Shown in pieces: positions 24,010 to 32,439 of a DNA stretch of 64,000 nucleotides. The stretch is taken from contig NZ_CP152413.1 in the NCBI RefSeq assembly GCF_038967635.1, positions 4,592,001 to 4,656,000 on the forward strand. The letters are read 5' to 3'. Below the pieces are notes generated by a model. The model was not told where the DNA came from and ran no database searches. It saw only the letters and a list, made by a program, of their open reading frames with translations. Within the stretch, counting starts at the first letter, position 1. Every line of letters begins with the position of its first letter. Both the position numbers and the translations under genes were made by a program. The DNA comes from Bradyrhizobium sp. B124 (GTDB lineage: Bacteria; Pseudomonadota; Alphaproteobacteria; Rhizobiales; Xanthobacteraceae).

Positions 24010-27000
24010 ATGTCAGTTGCGTCCGGCGTCGAGTTCGGGGGCGTGTGCGTGGCCGCTTTGGGCCGGCCGCCCCGATTGATCGGCAACATTCAGACGGCGA
24101 TCGGCTGCGGCACTATCAAGCGTGCGAGCGGCATCGCGGTTCGAGGCGCGATTGGCGACCCCGTTCGCGAGGGTGACGTCATCGAGGTCGCAGCCGGCGG
24201 GCGGATCGAGATACGCTTGATCGATGGCAGGGTGCTCGACCTGCCAGGCGGCACCTGCCTCAAGCTAGATGCATGCGCGCAGGACCCCAGCGACATCGCG
24301 CGACCGGGCCTGCTCGCGAAGACCAGGGGCATCTTCCGTTCCATTGGCAGTTGGCTGGCGAGGTCGGGCCCCCCGACAGCGGCCCCGTCGGTGGGCGACA
24401 TTCGAGCGGGCGGCTTCGGCACGCTTTCGCTCACCGCGCTGACCTTCTCGCTCCTGAACGAGGCCCGGGCTGCGGAGCCGAACGTCACGTTCCTGGACGA
24501 CGACAGCATCAGCTACAAAGACCTCCACCACGGCGTGTTTGAGCTCGTGACCAAGGAGGCGATCCCCCGGCACATCATCGTCGAGGATCCCGGCGAGACG
24601 ATCATTCTGAGCAGAAAAGGGTCTTCTTTCGGCGTAAGCCATGTCACGAATTCTGCTGCGCACATGGAGGAGTTGCGGGAGGCCCAACAGGAGGCGCTTG
24701 CCAATTTCGAGAAGGGAGCAGGATCAAAAGGGTCCGGCATGCCCGCTCTCGATGGGTCGCCGTTGCTGCAACCGATCAATTTTCAGCCTGGCGCCCCGCC
24801 GCTGACGCAAGATCCGCTCGCGCCCGTGCCGGTGGTTATCTTCGCCACCATTGAGACCTTCAAGCCGCCGCCGGTGCCGCCGAGCCTGAACCTCGGAGCA
24901 GGACTGGCAGAAATCGACACGGCGAAATTTGACGACTTCAGTGCGGCGAGCGGGACCTTTTCCGCGAGCAGCAAGAACGGTGCAGTGACATTCGGTATCG
25001 GCGGCGGAACTGCCGGCAACGTGGTGCTGGGCCAGCTGACCTACGACGTGTCGAGCACTGGACAGTTTGGCACGCTCTACCTCAACAGCGCGACGGGAAA
25101 CTACACATTCGTTCCGAACAATGCCGCGATCAACGCGCTGAAGGTCAACTCGAGCCAGAGTTTCGTTATCACCGTATCGGACGGCACGCTCTCGACGAGT
25201 GAGAGCTTCAACATCACCATTGTTGGTGTCGACGACGCCTCCATCATCTCCGGCGCCAAGGCTGGCGCGGTTGTGGGGGCAGTCGGCGTCAGCGGAGCCT
25301 CGCCCGGTCTGCTCATCGCGACCGGCACGCTCACCGACACCGATGTCGACGACCCCGCCAACACCTTCACCGCGGTGAACGTGCCCACGACAAGCGCGGG
25401 CGGCCATGGCACATTCACACTAACGACGGCCGGCGTGTGGACCTATACGCTCAACAACGCCGACAGCTCCGTGCAAGCCCTCCATGTCGGCGACACGCTG
25501 ACCGACAGCTTCACGGTGACCACGATTGGCGGAACCCCGCAGGTGGTGACAATCACCATCCACGGCCCGCTGATCGAGGCCAGAACGGCGCCGTCGCTGA
25601 CGCTGAGCGAGACGCACCTGACAGCGACGGCGCTGGACGACAACATCGCCGGCTCGGCGCCGGACGCCGCGTTGACGACGACCTCAGGCGAGTTCTCGGC
25701 GGCATTCGTTACCGAAGCGGGGCTGGCGGTCAGCTACGCGCTGACGATCACCGGCGGCAACGGTGCAGCGTCGGGGCTGATCGACTCGCACACCGGCCTC
25801 TCCGACGTGCTGGTTCTGAACGGTAACACCATCGAAGGCCATGTCGGCACAGCAAGCGGCACGCTCGCATTTACTATCACGGTCGATCCGGCCACGGGCC
25901 GCGTGACCTTCGTCGAGCACCGCGCGGTGGAACAATCGTCCGGCACCAGCCCGGACAGCGGCGAAGCGATCGCGCTAGGGACGGGCATTGTAAATCTGAT
26001 CGCGACGGTGACGAGCAGCGATGGCCTGTACCAGGATATAAGCATCGATCTCGGCAAGCAGCTGACAATCACGGACGATGGCCCGCACATTGCGGCGACG
26101 GGCACAGCCCCATCGCTGACGCTGAGCGAGACGCATCTGACGGCAACGGCGCTGGACGACCACATCGCGGGCTCGGCACCGTGCGCGGCACTGACGACGA
26201 TTTCGGCTGATTTCTCGACGGCATTCACTTCGGTACAAGGCGCCGATGGCGCGACGACCCACTATGCCCTGATGATCAACGGAGGTAACAGCACTCCGTC
26301 CGGTCTGACCGACTCACATACCGGCCTCGCCGACGTGCTGGTTCTGCACGGCGACACAATCGAAGGCCACGTCGGCACGGCAAGCGGGGAGCTGGCATTC
26401 ACCATCGCGCTTGATTCGGCCACCGGAAGCGTCACTTTCACCGAATATCGCGCGGTGACGCATCCGTCCTGCACCAGCGCTGACGAAGCCGCGTCGCTGA
26501 CCGCCGGCATCGTGAACCTGGTTGCCACCATCACGGACAAGGATGGTGACACCCAGAGCGCGTACATCGACCTCGGCAAGCAGTTGACGATCACGGACGA
26601 TCACCCGACCATTTGCGGCTTCCCGGAGACCTTCGTCGCCGCTCAGGACAATCAGACTGCAACCGGCACTTACCATGTCGATTTCGGCGCGGATGGCGAC
26701 GCCGCGATGCGCGTTGCTGTCTACAATGGTGCAGTCGGCTGCACGGGATACGATCTGGCCACGTCATCCCTGGGTGACGGCATCACCTCGGTGCACGTCA
26801 CCGGACATGGCGATGACTACAGCTTCTACTATACGACCCATGAGGTGGGCGGCGGTGTCGAGCTCGACGCGTACTTCAGGGATTGCGATGGCACGCTGGC
26901 CGATCCGTACTTCAAGTTGCTGATCGATCCGGATGGAACCTATTGCTTTGATCTAGAGCACGCCGGGCTGTCGAAGAACGTCACCGTTAGCGGATCCGAT

Positions 27001-28023
27001 TTCGACGCCCCGGCCTGCGGCACGCCGTCATTAACCGCTCCGGACGGACAACTGGTGATTACCGGGTCCGACTGCGCCGGCCATCCGCTCGACGTCAAAG
27101 CGTCGGAGTGCGGTATCGCGGTCGGCGACAGCGGACTGCAAATGGACCCCACTGAGCAGTTGAATCTCGCGTTCTCCGGGAAGCAGTCGCAGGTCAGTTT
27201 CGATCTCACGCAATGGCAGGGTTATGGCACCGCCGGCGTGATCCTCAAGGTTCTTGACGGCGGCGCCGACGTTCACGACTTCTGCATCGATGTTCCCAAA
27301 CCGCTGTGCGGCAGTGCCAGCTTCGTGGTCCAGGAGACATCGGATGCTTCGTTGATCGACACCTATGCTTTTGATGCCACGACGACGACGTACACGCTGT
27401 ACGTTGACAAGGCTTTCAATCAAGTCCAGGTCGACTACGATCGGCCGGAGGCCGGGCACCCCACCTTCGCAGTCAACAACATCAACTATACCGAGAAGAC
27501 GAGTATCAATACGGATCTCCTGTTCGATGTAACTGCGGTCGACGGAGATGGCGACTCGGCTACAACCAATCTTCAGGTCGATATTCAGTGCCACACGGCG
27601 GGGATGGACGCCTTCACATTCGCGCCCAGCCCGGACAGTGCTGCTGCACCACCGGTCGGCGGCAGCACCAACGCTCCAGCCTCCGTCGTCAGCGCTACGT
27701 CAACCAGCGGCCACGAAGACGCAGCATCGTCACAGGCCATGGTGCCCTTCGTAGGGAGCGGAACGTCCGGAACCGAGCAGTCCTTTCATTTCGCGGAGCA
27801 ACTTCCGAGCCATGAACAGCAGGGAGCTTCGTCCCCTGCACAATTCGATCAAGCCGCGGCGTGGTTCGGTCACCACCAGGATTTCTCCGGCTTTCGCCTG
27901 GCACAAGGGGCTGCAGATGGAGCGCCAGCAACTGGGACGGCGATCCCGGAGCACCAGCCAGAATATTCCTCGATCAACATGGACGCCGTCGTGACCCATG
28001 CGCCTCACGATCTGATCATGTAA
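24010..28023 (+). CDS. Large adhesin-like protein: FecR domain, VCBS-like domains, two T1SS-143-like repeats
   Basis: A 1337-residue protein. Residues about 25-115 form a FecR-like domain (AVRGAIGDPVREGDVIEVAA, RIEIRLIDGRVLDLPGGT), followed by a hydrophobic patch near 145 (TLSLTALTFSLLNEARA) and a linker. Residues 310-525 hold two VCBS/cadherin-like beta domains (LYLNSATGNYTFVPNN; GHGTFTLTTAGVWTYTLNN). Two T1SS-143/DUF5801-like repeats start at about 527 and 700, each with LTLSETHLTATALDD and LVATITDKDGD-type ends. The C-terminal 450 residues contain about ten cysteines and end HAPHDLIM. There is no Sec signal peptide. The repeats suggest type I secretion to the cell surface, but no ABC exporter is nearby and no clear RTX nonapeptides are visible. 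It may serve in attachment or biofilm formation. Confidence 0.78.
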   Translation: MSVASGVEFGGVCVAALGRPPRLIGNIQTAIGCGTIKRASGIAVRGAIGDPVREGDVIEVAAGGRIEIRLIDGRVLDLPGGTCLKLDACAQDPSDIARPGLLAKTRGIFRSIGSWLARSGPPTAAPSVGDIRAGGFGTLSLTALTFSLLNEARAAEPNVTFLDDDSISYKDLHHGVFELVTKEAIPRHIIVEDPGETIILSRKGSSFGVSHVTNSAAHMEELREAQQEALANFEKGAGSKGSGMPALDGSPLLQPINFQPGAPPLTQDPLAPVPVVIFATIETFKPPPVPPSLNLGAGLAEIDTAKFDDFSAASGTFSASSKNGAVTFGIGGGTAGNVVLGQLTYDVSSTGQFGTLYLNSATGNYTFVPNNAAINALKVNSSQSFVITVSDGTLSTSESFNITIVGVDDASIISGAKAGAVVGAVGVSGASPGLLIATGTLTDTDVDDPANTFTAVNVPTTSAGGHGTFTLTTAGVWTYTLNNADSSVQALHVGDTLTDSFTVTTIGGTPQVVTITIHGPLIEARTAPSLTLSETHLTATALDDNIAGSAPDAALTTTSGEFSAAFVTEAGLAVSYALTITGGNGAASGLIDSHTGLSDVLVLNGNTIEGHVGTASGTLAFTITVDPATGRVTFVEHRAVEQSSGTSPDSGEAIALGTGIVNLIATVTSSDGLYQDISIDLGKQLTITDDGPHIAATGTAPSLTLSETHLTATALDDHIAGSAPCAALTTISADFSTAFTSVQGADGATTHYALMINGGNSTPSGLTDSHTGLADVLVLHGDTIEGHVGTASGELAFTIALDSATGSVTFTEYRAVTHPSCTSADEAASLTAGIVNLVATITDKDGDTQSAYIDLGKQLTITDDHPTICGFPETFVAAQDNQTATGTYHVDFGADGDAAMRVAVYNGAVGCTGYDLATSSLGDGITSVHVTGHGDDYSFYYTTHEVGGGVELDAYFRDCDGTLADPYFKLLIDPDGTYCFDLEHAGLSKNVTVSGSDFDAPACGTPSLTAPDGQLVITGSDCAGHPLDVKASECGIAVGDSGLQMDPTEQLNLAFSGKQSQVSFDLTQWQGYGTAGVILKVLDGGADVHDFCIDVPKPLCGSASFVVQETSDASLIDTYAFDATTTTYTLYVDKAFNQVQVDYDRPEAGHPTFAVNNINYTEKTSINTDLLFDVTAVDGDGDSATTNLQVDIQCHTAGMDAFTFAPSPDSAAAPPVGGSTNAPASVVSATSTSGHEDAASSQAMVPFVGSGTSGTEQSFHFAEQLPSHEQQGASSPAQFDQAAAWFGHHQDFSGFRLAQGAADGAPATGTAIPEHQPEYSSINMDAVVTHAPHDLIM
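25591..26628 (+). repeat. Two tandem 519-bp units in the adhesin gene
   Basis: CGTCGCTGACGCTGAGCGAG at 25592 recurs as an almost identical string at 26111, a period of 519 bp (173 codons), and the matching continues through the unit (ACCGGCCTC, GACGTGCTGGTTCTG, GGCAAGCAG). Nucleotide identity is high in patches, which points to duplication followed by divergence. Confidence 0.8.
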
Positions 28024-28045
28024 GGGCCCTGAAGCCTGGTGAAGG

Positions 28046-28080
28046 TCCTGGCCCGCGTCGGATGTCGGCGCGGGCCAGGA
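28046..28080. terminator. Hairpin terminator between convergent adhesin and phosphoesterase genes
   Basis: TCCTGGCCCGCG (28046-28057) pairs perfectly with CGCGGGCCAGGA (28069-28080) around an 11-base loop, 23 bp after the adhesin stop. On the plus strand TCGTTTCT follows, a weak T tract. It is placed to stop read-through between the two convergent genes. Confidence 0.6.
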
Positions 28081-28092
28081 TCGTTTCTCGGG

Positions 28093-29862
28093 TCAGTGCC
28101 AGCCTTCGCCGGCCTTCAGCGCCGCCGAGAGGCTGCGCACCGGGCGCGTCACCAGCGGATCGAGATCGAAGCGCTTCTCGAGCAGCCGGAGGATCGACGT
28201 GGTGTCGAAGTCCTCATGCGCGACGCCCGACTTGTTGAAGCGCTTGGCGATCAGCAGTGCCGGAATGCGGGTGCCCGGACCCCACTGGTCCGCAGCACGG
28301 GCCTCGGCACCACGGCGGTTGTGCGGCGGGGGCGGAACGTGGTCCCACTGTCCACCGAACTCGTCATAGGTGATGACGATCAGCGTGTCCCTGCCATCCG
28401 GCCCTTCGACGATCGCCTTGACGAGATCGACGAGATGCTGGCTGCCTTCGGATTCACTGGTGTAGCCCGGATGCTCGTTCTCCTCGCCGATCGGCTTGAT
28501 GAAGCTGACCTGCTTCAGCCGGCCGTTCTTGGCCGCCTGGATGAACTCCGCCTCGTCCTTCAGGTGATCCCTGCGGGCCTGTGTTCCTGGCGCGTAACTG
28601 GCGAAGTAGTTGAGCGCCTGATGGTGGAACTGGAAGTCCACATCCGGGCAGTTCGGGAACACCGCCGTGGAGAGATGGTTCGGATCGGTGCAGGTGGTGC
28701 CGTTGCCGTTGGTCCAGCCGGACGCGCCGACATCGCCATTGGCGTTCGACCAGCCGCCCGAATACCAGGCCCAGTCAACATGCTTGGCCGACAGCCGATC
28801 GCCGATGTTCGGCGTGTGTAGCGGCGGCAGGCGCTTGATGTCCGGAGTGCCCGGCGAATAGGGCTGATAGGTCGGCTGCGTGGTGTTGACCGCGTAGTCG
28901 CCGCAGGCGAGGCCAGCCGGCAGGCCGGTCTGGTTGCATTTCGCCGTCAGCTGCGCATCCTTCACGGTCGAGACCGGCGTATAGAGCGGCGTGCTGGTCG
29001 GCATGCCGTTGGCGTCGACGATGGAGTGGAAGTCGTTGGCGCTGCCGTCGTTCAAGGCGCCGACGAATTGCGGCGCCGCGGCCGCGACCAGGAACTGGTG
29101 GTTGAGGAACGAACCGCCGAAGGCGCCCTGGAAGAAGCTGTCGGCGATGACGTAGTTCGGCGCGCCGTGGCCGTGGAGATAGGTGTAGATGGGCAGCTTC
29201 TTGGTGTCGTAGTAGCCCATGACAAGACCCGCAGCATCGCTGCCGGTCATGTAGCGGTTCTGCCGGCCATCGTTGAGCTGGTACTGCTCGCTGTAGAAGC
29301 GATGCACAATGTCCTCGGTGCAGCCGCCGGGCGCGCCGGTGCCGTTGAGGAATCCGTGCGCCGCGAAAGACCCGAGCGGCTTCGGACAGGTGGTCGCCGA
29401 GGTCGGGATGAAGTCGTTGATCTCGAACGGCTTGTTCTTGAAGGCGCTGAGGATCGCGACCGAGCCCGTATTGTCGGTGCAGGTCGTCGGCTGCGGCGAC
29501 GGTGAAGTCAGGTTGACGTCAGTCTGCAACAGACAGGCATAGACGGTCTGGTTGTCCTGCCGGACCTGCAGCGTATGGGCTTGATCGGCGTCGGAGGTAC
29601 CATTGATCCGGTCACGGCCGACATCGCCCCAGTGTCCATAGAGGTTATCGAAGCTGTGGTTCTCCTGGTAGATGACGACGATGTGCTTGTATTGATGCAC
29701 ACCTTCATGACCGCGGTCGCGCAGGTCACGCAGCTCGTCCCTGACCTCGTGCTTGAACTCATCAATGATCTTTTCGACCAAATTCTCGGCGTTTGCCACC
29801 GGTGAGATGGCAACGGCGCCAGCAACAACTGCGAGCGCCGGAATGGCTCCCCAAAGCCGCAT
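28093..29862 (-). CDS. Secreted phosphoesterase, phospholipase C/acid phosphatase family (PF04185 type)
   Basis: A 589-residue protein with a Sec signal peptide (MRLWGAIPALAVVAG, cleavage after VANA) and the alkaline-phosphatase-like fold of the AcpA/PLC family. HIVVIYQENHSFDNLYGHW (about 60-78) is the metal-binding, nucleophile-bearing start motif, and TLIVITYDEFGGQWDHVPPP (about 495-514) the C-terminal metal-binding motif. It should hydrolyse phosphomonoesters or phospholipid head groups outside the cytoplasm. It is divergent from a di-heme peroxidase-like gene and one of two such phosphoesterases in 7 kb. Family members are known type II secretion cargo in Pseudomonas (PlcH, PlcN), and a T2SS lies 8 kb away. 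Confidence 0.88.
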   Translation of the reverse strand: MRLWGAIPALAVVAGAVAISPVANAENLVEKIIDEFKHEVRDELRDLRDRGHEGVHQYKHIVVIYQENHSFDNLYGHWGDVGRDRINGTSDADQAHTLQVRQDNQTVYACLLQTDVNLTSPSPQPTTCTDNTGSVAILSAFKNKPFEINDFIPTSATTCPKPLGSFAAHGFLNGTGAPGGCTEDIVHRFYSEQYQLNDGRQNRYMTGSDAAGLVMGYYDTKKLPIYTYLHGHGAPNYVIADSFFQGAFGGSFLNHQFLVAAAAPQFVGALNDGSANDFHSIVDANGMPTSTPLYTPVSTVKDAQLTAKCNQTGLPAGLACGDYAVNTTQPTYQPYSPGTPDIKRLPPLHTPNIGDRLSAKHVDWAWYSGGWSNANGDVGASGWTNGNGTTCTDPNHLSTAVFPNCPDVDFQFHHQALNYFASYAPGTQARRDHLKDEAEFIQAAKNGRLKQVSFIKPIGEENEHPGYTSESEGSQHLVDLVKAIVEGPDGRDTLIVITYDEFGGQWDHVPPPPHNRRGAEARAADQWGPGTRIPALLIAKRFNKSGVAHEDFDTTSILRLLEKRFDLDPLVTRPVRSLSAALKAGEGWH

Positions 29863-30165
29863 AGTGCTCTCCTGATTCAGAAAGAAATAGAAATGGAGTT
29901 ACACGCTATGCAAAACACATTTCGCCGGGATGACCGTTTTTCGACGCGCGCACAAACGCGTGAAAAGATGCACGCGCCGATAAATCTTCGTTCTGTCAAA
30001 TCGAGATCGGCCTGCGTCTCGTTGATCGATCGTCATCAAACCGCAATCAACAGTCGTCTATCCAAACAGATGGTCATTGATCCTGCCGACAGGAAACTGT
30101 CATCTCCGTGACATCTTCCAACGTACGGCAGCGCAAATGCATTGTGACAGGGGCGTTTTCTCGCA
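29863..30165. other. Divergent control region of phosphoesterase and di-heme protein genes
   Basis: 303 bp without a supported gene. It contains an AT-rich stretch near 29877-29940, just upstream of the phosphoesterase start, and a candidate PHO box at 30097-30114 nearer the di-heme gene. No tRNA or small RNA could be recognised. Confidence 0.5.
30097..30114 (+). promoter_or_regulatory. Candidate PHO box (PhoB binding site)
   Basis: CTGTCATCTCCGTGACAT consists of a consensus half-site CTGTCAT, a four-base spacer and GTGACAT, which keeps five of seven consensus bases at the required 11-bp period. It ends 51 bp upstream of the di-heme protein start and lies in the divergent region shared with a phosphoesterase, a gene type commonly under PhoB control. 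Confidence 0.45.
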
Positions 30166-31596
30166 ATGGTTTGGGATATTCTGGCGTCCGGTTCCGGAAA
30201 ATGTCGTGCGGCATCGGCCGACCATGGCGTTCGAACCGCACGGGTCGCGTTGCTGGCAGTCGTCGTTGCGCTTCTCCCGTCGCGCGCGATGGCATTCCCG
30301 CTCGGGGGCGACCAGACCGTGCTGCCGGCCGGCACCGAGTTTTCAGAGGAAGCGCTGGCACGGCCGCGCGAAATCTTTCATTCCGAAGCGATGGGCGGGC
30401 GAAAGTCCTATCTGGTCAATCTCGGCGATCTCGCGTTCAATTCGCCTTCCATCCTGGGCGGCAAGGCCCGCCAGGCCGAGATGAGCTGCGGCACCTGTCA
30501 CGTCAACGGCGCATCGAACCCGAAATTGTTCGTTCCGGGCGCATCCTCCCGCCCCGGCACCTTCGACACGACCAGCCTTGTGTTCAACGCGAAGACGTTC
30601 AACAGCATCCTCGATCCGGTCAGGATCCCGAGCCTGCGGGGCGCCCGCTTCCTCGCCCCCTACGGACATGACGGGCGCATCACCTCGCTGCGCGACTTCG
30701 TATATAATGTCATCGTCAATGAGTTTTCCGGACCGCGGCCGCGCGACGAGATTCTCGACGGCCTCGTCGCCTATATCAACGATATCGATTTCCTCCCCAA
30801 TCCGAAGATGGCGCCCGGCGGCAGGCTTGCCGCGCAGGCAAGCTTGCCCGAGCGCCGCGGCGAGGCGCTGTTCTTCAAACCGTTCCCCAAGCAGGCCGAG
30901 CTGAGCTGCGCCGGCTGTCATCTTCCGGCCGGAACCTTCAACGACCAGCTGCGTCACGACGTCGGATCCGGCGGGCTGGTCAAGACCCCCACTCTGCTCA
31001 ACGCCAATTTCAATGCGCCCTACTTCCACGACGGCCGCTATGACAGCTACGAACAGGTCGTCGACCATTTCGATCGCGTGTTCGACCTCGAATTGTCGAC
31101 CCAGGACACGCAGGACCTCGTAGCCTATCTGAATGCGGTCGGCGACGGCGAACGCCCGTTCGACAAGGACGGCGTCGTGCTCCGGATGAAGGAAGTGCTG
31201 GAGCTCTCGAGCGTGCTCGAGGTCGCGATCCCGGCCGCCGATACCGCAGTGGTGTCACTGGCCGTGACCGGGGTCGGCGCCGAACTGCGCGAATTGACCG
31301 AGCACATCCCCGACATCAGGAACACCTCGGTCGGCGGCAAGGCCGAGCGGCTCGCTGCGCGCGCAATCCTGAAGGATCTCGTTCTGACCTTGCGCCGTAT
31401 CGACCTCGAGGTCGGCGCCGGCCGGATCGACGAAGCGATGGCGGAATTCCGCAAATTTGCCCAGTTGGTGAATTTCGACGTTCCGGTCGCCCTGAAGAAG
31501 GCCGAGCCCTGGTCCCTCTTCAACAGCAACGTGCATCAGTCGCACTACACGGCGCTCGGCCGGATATTGCCGGTGACAAGCCAGCAGCCGCAGTAG
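30166..31596 (+). CDS. Di-heme cytochrome c peroxidase/MauG-type protein (copy 1)
   Basis: A 476-residue periplasmic protein with two heme c motifs, CGTCH at 108-112 and CAGCH at 248-252. The hydrophobic segment at about 26-43 (VALLAVVVALLPSRAMA) is the signal peptide, so the 24 residues before it may be excess and a downstream start is possible. The FKPFPKQAELSCAGCH and NAPYFHDGRYDSYEQVVDHF blocks are typical of bacterial di-heme peroxidases. About 140 residues after the peroxidase core (from about 335) are shared with copy 2 and are not part of standard CcpA/MauG (ending EPWSLFNSNVHQSHYTALGR). It may reduce peroxide or oxidise a partner protein; the partner is unknown. Confidence 0.85.
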   Translation: MVWDILASGSGKCRAASADHGVRTARVALLAVVVALLPSRAMAFPLGGDQTVLPAGTEFSEEALARPREIFHSEAMGGRKSYLVNLGDLAFNSPSILGGKARQAEMSCGTCHVNGASNPKLFVPGASSRPGTFDTTSLVFNAKTFNSILDPVRIPSLRGARFLAPYGHDGRITSLRDFVYNVIVNEFSGPRPRDEILDGLVAYINDIDFLPNPKMAPGGRLAAQASLPERRGEALFFKPFPKQAELSCAGCHLPAGTFNDQLRHDVGSGGLVKTPTLLNANFNAPYFHDGRYDSYEQVVDHFDRVFDLELSTQDTQDLVAYLNAVGDGERPFDKDGVVLRMKEVLELSSVLEVAIPAADTAVVSLAVTGVGAELRELTEHIPDIRNTSVGGKAERLAARAILKDLVLTLRRIDLEVGAGRIDEAMAEFRKFAQLVNFDVPVALKKAEPWSLFNSNVHQSHYTALGRILPVTSQQPQ

Positions 31597-31605
31597 CGCA
31601 CGCAC

Positions 31606-32319
31606 TCACTGCGAGGCCGGCGGCGCGACCCATACGTCGCTCTGCTGGATCCGGCGGATCAGCGCCACCGGGTCGAACTTGCGCAGACCTGCGGGAATTT
31701 CGAAGGTTTGCGCCGGCTGCGGCTCGTCGCGGATGTGATCGGCGACGATCACCGTCCCATCCGCGGTCTTGATCTGCACCGGAAACCCGCGCGCGCGGTC
31801 GACCCAGCCGGTAAAGCTCAAGCCGGACGGCGCCGCGATTCGATAGACGTCGGTGTTGCGCCCCGCGATCGCTTCCTCTCCATCGCGCTGGCAGTGCCAT
31901 GTCGCGAGATCGACCGGCGCGGACAGCTGCGCCATCGCCAGCCATTGCCGGCAGGGATCGTCCGGATCGACCGGGACGAACAGCTGGGTGAGCGGGCTCG
32001 ATTGCATCGCCTTCATATAGACGTGTGCGGCCGGGCGGACGAAATAGGCGGCGGGCTTAGCCGTATCGAGCAGAAAGAAGCCGTCGGGCAGCGCGGTCGA
32101 ATCGATCCGCGCTTTTCCGCCCGAGACCCGCAGCGTTCCCATGGCGGTTGCCGTATCGTCCTTCCGCGCGAGGAGGTCGGCGGAAAACTGCTGCGCCGCG
32201 GCCGGCGTCGGCACGTTGGCCAGGATGGCCATCGCGACGAACAGGCAGGCCATGGCATTCCTGCTGCCCTTCCACATCTTCTTCCACATCTTCCTGCACG
32301 TCGTCTCGTCGCGCTTCAT
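31606..32319 (-). CDS. Secreted protein of unknown function, LolA/DUF4412-like appearance
   Basis: A 237-residue protein with a signal peptide (AMACLFVAMAILANVPTPAA, cleavage near AAAQ). The mature part starts QQFSADLLARKDD and continues with short beta strands (GTLRVSGGKARIDS, DGFFLLDTAKPAAYFVRP, DVYRIAAPSGLSFTGWVDRA) that recall the half-barrel of LolA/LppX-like or DUF4412 proteins, which bind lipid or sense envelope state. I would not assign a name. The n-region holds a small duplication (KMWKKMWK). It is convergent with the di-heme gene (9 bp apart) and lies between the two phosphoesterase genes. Confidence 0.75.
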   Translation of the reverse strand: MKRDETTCRKMWKKMWKGSRNAMACLFVAMAILANVPTPAAAQQFSADLLARKDDTATAMGTLRVSGGKARIDSTALPDGFFLLDTAKPAAYFVRPAAHVYMKAMQSSPLTQLFVPVDPDDPCRQWLAMAQLSAPVDLATWHCQRDGEEAIAGRNTDVYRIAAPSGLSFTGWVDRARGFPVQIKTADGTVIVADHIRDEPQPAQTFEIPAGLRKFDPVALIRRIQQSDVWVAPPASQ

Positions 32320-32439
32320 CGCGTATCCCCGGTCGATCGGCTGGCGGGCCGGCAGAACATGACAGCGCCGACCGAACCAATGGTTCGATCGGCGCCGGCC
32401 TCGGATGGACTCAAGACCTCGTCCTGGACGAGAGCTCGA

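Noticed and set aside
23766..24176. Open frame crossing the start of the adhesin gene
   Set aside because: It overlaps the adhesin in another frame and shows no protein family features; the upstream part is in the AT-rich control region.
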